Assembly: GCF_020520425.1 (NCBI RefSeq)
Contig: NC_079492.1
Coordinates: forward strand, 68,129,671 to 68,193,670
Direction: 5' to 3'
DNA: 64,000 nucleotides
DNA from: Spinacia oleracea
Taxonomy: Eukaryota; Streptophyta; Magnoliopsida; Caryophyllales; Amaranthaceae
Under the pieces are notes generated by a model. It did not search any database, was not told the DNA's origin, and saw only the letters and a list, made by a program, of their open reading frames with translations. Position numbers and translations under genes: made by a program. Below, piece after piece: positions 58,091 through 64,000 of the stretch (the stretch's first letter is position 1; the number at the start of each line of letters is the position of its first letter).

Positions 58091-60115
58091 GGTAAACTTC
58101 AGTTATGTTTTACGCACATGTATTTATAATATATATAGTAGTTATGCATAAATCTATAAAAGTAATACCTTGTGAGGAACTTTCCTGCTTACTTATCTCA
58201 GCTTGATCATCCCGAGGTCCAATCTCATTTTCCCGTGCTTCTTTCTGCTTGTTTACTTTGCATGTTCCTTGCACAAATTTTCATTAGTTGTACCAAACAG
58301 TATATTATCAACGTAAAATTGTACAACTATGAGGGAAAGCAATTATGTGTTGAGAACATGGAGCCATTACGGTGTTGACAAGCTACGGCAGAGTCTTGGT
58401 GGACAAGTTGAATGATAATAGTAGATGGAAGAACTGATGTTGTCAGCATCTAATCACATCTGTTGGTGATTTTGTTGGGTAAGTTGATCATGGTCCTATG
58501 GTTATAGAAAAAAAGGACTTTAAACCAAGTATTTGTTGTTTTCCACCAAATCTGTTTTATTTGCTTCAAGTGTTAAGGGTTGGTAGCTCAAGTAGTTCTC
58601 TTTTACCGGAGAAAACAAGAGAAATTCGATACCATGCACCTTAGTTTGTGTTTAGATTAAGATATATCAAATGAGATTTTTATGGTTAAGATTTAAAATG
58701 CAACATAGAGGACCTTAACGTGGACCTGAGGCGAACAAACCATCCGTTCTGCTAGATTTCGTGACTTCGTCTCTCATTGTAAGTGCAACCCTTCTTTACT
58801 AATAGTTTAATGGTTATAGCTGACGTATTTTGCATCTCCATTTATGGCTATGCCCTTACAAAAAAAATTGAAACATTTTTAAGGTTGAATAACCCAATGG
58901 ACTAATGGTTTTTTCATATCGATCTTTGATTACCATATCAGAGGAGATACTCTTCCATAATGGTATGATTATTTTCCTTAAGTATATAGGAATATCAAGA
59001 TTTTTTTGAAAAATCAATAACAAAAATAATTAATTAGATGAAAAACAAAGGCTTAACTCTAGTCCTCTGACTCTATATAAAGAGTCTGATCCCTTATTTC
59101 TCCATTCACCCACCTACAAAAATCATTATACCCTTGTTAGGGTAGAATAGAGAACAACTTTGTGAAGGATCTAAGAGAGAAAGAAAGGGGAAATCACCTC
59201 CCCGCTATGAGGAAGAGAAAACGAAAGATCTATAATGGAATTGTATCTTTTTTCCATTTCCATCAAGTCAGTAAATTACCTGATATAGGAAACGTCATAT
59301 CCATTTTTGTGATATTTAAGTTTCTTTTACATATTGTCGAAAACATAGTGTAATTTTGTACATTCAACATGTATGCATATTGTTCTGGTTGTGTTTATAT
59401 CGATCTTATATGTGATACTTCAATAGAATGATGAAAGTTTCTGTAGTTAATACAGTTTGCACACATTTTGACAGCATGCAGGCTAAGGAACTCCAGAAGT
59501 AGCGCAAACGGTGGATAGAACCATCGTATGCATGATAAAACTCAGATGTTACAAGATGAGATTTATCACTTTGTGTTTTATGGAGTCTGCAAGGTTTCTT
59601 TCCTAATTGCATTCTTGAGTTTTGTGTTTGATATATCGAGAAATAACTTTGTGCAAGAGATTATCTGGACAATGATGAACACTTGAACAACCGAGATGAT
59701 CTATGCCCTTGATCATCATATGTAGTTTTATTGTCAAGTGTTTCTATGGTCTGGCTGATTCTCGAGTTTTAGTGCTACAGCTTCTTGCCCATTTTCCATT
59801 TGCAATTTCAGAAAGGCTGGAAATGGTGTAGAAGATATACGTAGTATATCTTAGTCAATATTATAGTTATTGTAATCCCTAATATTACTCCTTACATTTA
59901 GGTTATTTGTCAATGTAAATCCCTAATTGTTAGTCAAAGAATATCTCTAATTCCTAGGATTAAGCTAGGTTAGTTGTTACTATTATAGCTATATAATGTA
60001 ATTCATACACTGCAATATATTCAAGCTTTCTCATAACTCTATCAAATGGCTTCATAAAATGTGCGACATATATCAATAAATAGTTTGGTATTTGGTCATA
60101 TGTATCACAAATCTC
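58091..60115 (+). other. Duplicated gene-like block, copy C (partial)
   Basis: 58740-58860 matches 40980-41100 (CTCATTGTAAGTGCAACCC / AGTTTAATGGTTATAGCTG). 58900-59100 matches the tandem unit at 41700-41880, including TATATAAAGAGTCTGATCCCT. 60085-60115 matches 43225-43250. No open frame of note; frames at 58172-58378 and 59162-59353 are short and unrecognised. Confidence 0.4.
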
Positions 60116-60335
60116 GTAAAGTGAACTCTAGTATTGACCGTGATCTTGTAAAGTGAACTCTATTATTGACCGTGATCTTGTAATGTGATCTCTATTATTG
60201 ACCGTGATCTTGTAAAGTGATCCATTATTGACCGTGATCTTGTGAAGTGAACTCTATTTTTTACCGTCATCTTGTAAAATGAACTCTATTATTGACCGTC
60301 ATCTTATAAAGTGAACTCTATTATTGACTGTGAAA
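60116..60335. repeat. ~36-bp tandem repeat, about seven units
   Basis: GTAAAGTGAACTCTATTATTGACCGTGATCTT repeated with small changes (one 7-bp shortened unit). The corresponding place in copy B (43255-43295) has a single diverged unit (GTGTAATGAAATGTTATTAGTGGTCTT). Confidence 0.93.
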
Positions 60336-60647
60336 GATTACGATCAATGTTTCGATTTAATTAAGCAATGTACAGGAAAAAAAAAAGCATTCGCTTATTA
60401 ATCTATATTTTTTGTTAAACTATAGGTAATATTATTGATGTACGATATTATAACTTAAAAGATTAATCACAACTTGGTTACATTATTGGTTTACATTGGA
60501 AACCATAACATAACTACAATAGGTTTAAGACTCTATTAAATTATTAAACTAACACAATTCTAGTTTCTTAAACATACTAGAATCCTAGATATACCATAAC
60601 TCTAACAATTTTCAAGATAATTGTTTTAATACAAACTTTTAGGAAAG

Positions 60648-60945
60648 GCCGTCTAACGGTTAGACCACTTTGTTGTCATCTAATAAAACTGATTAGTTAA
60701 ACACTGGACCAATTAGTTAAACAATGAAACTGATTAGTTAAGCAATGAGATCAATAGTTAAGATTTTATGAGTTTTAGTTAATAATAAGTTTGTTCAAAA
60801 ATAATAAATATCCGGCTCCTAAATTTAACTATTTGTCTTTGTACTTTAACTATTTTGTTATTCAACTAGTTACGATTTTATTACTTTTAGTTATGCTTTA
60901 CACTATTTTAGTTAGTACCAAAAAGTGGTCTAACCGTTAAACAGT
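60648..60945. mobile_element. MITE with GTCTAACGGTTAGACCACTTT ends (~298 bp)
   Basis: GTCTAACGGTTAGACCACTTTG at the left and CAAAAAGTGGTCTAACCGTTAAAC at the right are inverted copies. The interior has ACTGATTAGTTAAAC direct repeats. Target duplication not resolved. Confidence 0.65.
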
Positions 60946-61077
60946 GTTATGTTTTAAAATGTAAGATCTAATTTTCATTGCAAACATTTATTCATTGCCA
61001 TGAGAACCTTGTTTATACGGGTTTTATGAATGCAGTCAATCAAAGTTTGATACTAATACGGAATTTAAACTCTTGAT

Positions 61078-61371
61078 ACTACTCTCTTCGTCCGGTAATA
61101 ATCGCCCTAGTATGACCGTTACTGAGTTTAAGCAATTGAATTGACTTATTATTTAATTAGGTGGAAGTTGACAGTGGTGTAAAATTTTAATTTAATTAGT
61201 GGGAAATGCGTGGAATCTTCGGTTTTTAGATATATTAGGAATATATGTGAGACCTTAGGTAAGTGAGAGAAACAATATAAAATTAGAAATGCCATTGATA
61301 GAAACGGGCCAAGTATTCCGGGATGACTTTTTATAAGGAAAGTGCGGCGAGTATTCCGGGATAGGGAGTAG
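61078..61371. mobile_element. Stowaway-like MITE, diverged
   Basis: Left CTACTCTCTTCGTCCGGTAATAATCGCC and right (complement) CTACTCCCTATCCCGGAATACTCGCC are alignable TIRs flanked by TA. A partial second copy of the right end (AGTATTCCGGGATGA) lies 40 bp inside. Confidence 0.65.
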
Positions 61372-61688
61372 CACAGAATCACGGAGTACTCCGTATATGT
61401 TAAGCCGGAAATACATAATGCTATTTTAGTAACTTTGCCGCTATCCCGTTTATATTCTCACAACTTTTCTTTATCCTATTCTCAAATTCTCTACTTCATA
61501 TCTCTCTTACATTTTTTTTCCTCACATAATCATATCAAAAGCCCTTGACAAATTTTGAGAAGTTCATTCAGAGAAGAAAGATCGAGTAAGACCAGCTTAA
61601 CACATCGTGATAAGCTAAGTGACAATGGACTTGAATAAGACATGTCGGACATTCAATTCACCAGTTAAGAGCTTAACTGAAATCAATA

Positions 61689-61970
61689 CTTCCTTTGTGT
61701 CATTGTTTCAAAATAGTTGTATCGTTTTGACTTTCATGTTTGCCAATACAGTATGTACTAGTAGAAAATTAAAAAAAGTTGACGTATTTAAAGTATACAT
61801 TAAGACAAATTCAATAACAATTTTTTTTTTTTTATAGAACTCAATAACATTTTACATACTAATATTTGTTTTTATTTATGAGTAGAAAATTAAGTTCAAA
61901 TCAAAATATGTGAATAGTGCCAAAAATCAAAACGATGCAACTATTTAGAAACGATGCTAAACGATGCTTT
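61689..61970. mobile_element. Stowaway-like MITE, diverged
   Basis: CATTGTTTCAAAATAGTTGTATCGTTTTGAC at the left is mirrored by CAAAACGATGCAACTATTTAGAAACGATG at the right, the usual subterminal sequence of CTCCCTCCG-type Stowaways. The outermost bases have decayed, so the ends are approximate. Confidence 0.5.
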
Positions 61971-62049
61971 GACAACCCGATGGCCCCATGAGCTCCTTGA
62001 GTCCTTGTGCTAGCTCGCGACATTCGCGCTCCACGACACACATTCAGCT

Positions 62050-64000
62050 CACAATCAAAGCCAAGATGAAGCAGAAAAATGGCACCAATGTGTCGATTAA
62101 ATCATCCCTTACGAATTCAAGGTAGCAATGTCCTGCATCTTTTCACTTTTTCTGTATTTAGTTTATCATATTTTGTTTCCGAACTTGTTAAGGTTTGGGG
62201 TATTCAAGATTTGAATTTTACGCCTAATTATAGCATTTTTTATGAATTGAGGAAATTTAATGGATCATACTGATGGGTTCAAGCGGTCAAATCAAGGGTG
62301 TATCAAAAGCAGGAATTTTTAGGGTTAAAATTGAGTTATCCTATACAACTAAAATCTGTGAATTTTGAGTTATAATTATATGAAATAAATTGTATTTCTG
62401 AGAAATCAACCCTCCGAATCATTTAATTATTGCATAATTTGGAAAGATGAGTGATACTAATAAGTTACAGTGCGTGTCCAGCACAATTTGATATAAATCT
62501 GTACTTAATTAGCTTTTGGAAATTCAGGTACTTTGCTAGAATTGTTGGTTAATTGACATGTGTTTACCCTTTTGTATGTCTTTGATGAAAATGTTTTTTT
62601 TTTCTTTTTTTTGGCGGAATCTGTATCGTAGGATTAAGGGAAACAATCATGTTTAAATTCTAGGAAAGGGTTTGTTAATCAGTTATGTATATTTTTGTTT
62701 GTCGATGTCTTGATGAGCTATTACTGAAGTTTAAGGAAAAATGCCTCCCAATGAAAAAGTAGCTTCCAATATTAAGCGGTGCTTGTAGTTTCTATGAAGT
62801 TTAATACGAAGTATTGTTTTTGTATCTTTTCTTTGAGCGGGGGTGGGGTGCCATCTCGCAATCATCTGTGCATTGAGTTTCTTTGTTAGTTAGTTGTCTG
62901 ATGTTTATAGATGGTTTTGATCCTTTAATGGGTTGCGAACTTGGCGACTGCAGTGGTAGGAGGATGATTACATAGTTTAAGTTTATTTTGATGTGATGTA
63001 AAACATTAACACATTGATTGAAGCTAAAATTTTCTTTTAGTTTGTTTAAGATTTAAACATTATCTGTGAGTTTGTGGCTAGTTAAGTTAGGCATCATACT
63101 TAAAATGTGGAGGTAGCCCAAATTATCTGAATTTCTTGACACATAATTAGTGACTTACGTAGTATATGAATGGTGTAATAACTATCTGCTGTGTTTGATC
63201 TCGACCAACAAATTTCCATTTTCTAAAATAAAAAAGATGCCATTGTTAAGTATGAAATGTGGACTCTGACCAGGCTTGGAATAAACCATTCTTCCGGTGA
63301 AGAGTTTGATTAAAAACCTACTCTCTTTTTTTCCACCTTTTTTCATATTGCTTTCTGGAGTGTCATCAATGATCATTTTCAAATTACCCCGGGTGAAACA
63401 CAAGTTGTGGTGTTATCTCATATGGATGTATTGGTACGTGTTTGTGGTTGTATAAAGTCATGGATTGATTGCAGTACATCAAATGACTTCTCATGATATA
63501 TAAGAGGTTTTGGTGGTTGGCATGTGTATAGTATGGTACATTCCTTTGGGTAATATATTTTTTCTCTAGGAGGGTGGGGGTTTAAAATTTATGCGAGGCA
63601 TTTACATGTCATTAGGATTCTTATCATGCAAAAAGTTAATCAGATACTGCTACTAGAGCTAGTAAAAACAGCGTAGTAGATTTTTGGTATCATTTTCTAT
63701 AGGGTTTTGATGACTGTTGTATCTCTAAAAGGCGATTTGGATAAGCCAAGATCACATATTTTATTGATGTTAACAAGTAATGACAAGCCTAAATAAGGAA
63801 AATCAATCTTTTAAGACTAACAACTCTGTAAAGACTAAGCTTTAAGCACGTGTGTGCATCAAGCTGAAATTTAGCATCCGGCTTTTTGTCCTTAACTAGA
63901 ATCCAGAGAAATGCATTAATAGTGTTATTTCCTGTTAGACTGCGTGATATGAAATGCAACTGGTTGGTTCATTTTTGAGTCAAATGAGTAACATTGCAAT
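62050..64000 (+). other. Duplicated gene-like block, copy D (runs off the window)
   Basis: Starts with an exon-like frame (ATG 62079, M-A-P-M-C-R-L-N-H-P-L-R-I-Q, then GGTAGC). It is followed by TCAAGATTTGAATTTTACGCC (62207; matches 39745), GAGAAATCAACCCTCCGAA (62400; matches 39952), GGAAAGATGAGTGATACTAA (62440; matches 40010), AAGCCAAGATCACATATTTT (63742; matches 43193) and GTGATATGAAATGCAACTGGTTGGTTC (63945; matches 40335). The candidate upstream ATG (62066) is one base out of frame with copy B's, so at least one copy is broken. Product not recognised. Confidence 0.45.

Overview
This is plant nuclear DNA. It is AT-rich, dense with TA microsatellites, and holds no complete host gene that I can defend. 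Stowaway-type MITEs, a Ty3/gypsy Tat-lineage LTR element, a CACTA transposon, a Mutator-like transposon carrying host gene pieces and a SIRE/Copia-like non-autonomous LTR element all point to a eudicot. Caryophyllales (a spinach or beet relative) is my guess from the general look only.

Layout. 1-3.8 kb: intergenic DNA with a LINE 3' end and two weak minus-strand exon-like stretches. 3.8-10.1 kb: a Mutator-like element with ~75 bp of recognisable inverted termini, inserted in a TA microsatellite. It carries pieces of three unrelated host genes (SpoU-type methyltransferase, XBCP3/RD21-type papain-like cysteine protease, armadillo-repeat protein), a tRNA-like sequence and a large array of TGAGCAAA palindromes. 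10.2-13.2 kb: a long-TIR MITE and Helitron-like termini with a nested Stowaway. 14.9-16.7 kb: start of a duplicated gene-like block, with a MITE. 16.67-29.06 kb: a structurally complete Tat-type LTR element (1471-bp LTRs, GTTAT target duplication, tRNA-Arg primer site). Its gag-protease frame has two stops, reverse transcriptase and integrase are absent, and a separate antisense gene has its own TATA box and intron. 30.67-36.09 kb: a 5.4-kb CACTA element with exon-like cargo.

36-45 kb and 58-64 kb: further diverged copies of the duplicated block, peppered with MITEs, tandem repeats and a LINE RNase H remnant. 45.5-57.7 kb: a minus-strand SIRE-like LTR and 3' interior, split by a very young 9.6-kb plus-strand element of a related family (1740-bp LTRs differing at about 7 sites, GTTCC target duplication) that encodes no recognisable protein.

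The most interesting signals are: (1) a two-hairpin GGCGCC motif present six times in the Tat element, with a copy about 75-82 bp upstream of the TATA box of both the LTR promoter and the antisense promoter; (2) a tandem hairpin array in the Tat 3' region whose stems show compensatory base changes; (3) the multi-gene cargo and TGAGCAAA array of the Mutator-like element; (4) a recently mobile, protein-less LTR element inserted into a related LTR. All identifications rest on reading the sequence by eye; none was tested by database search.
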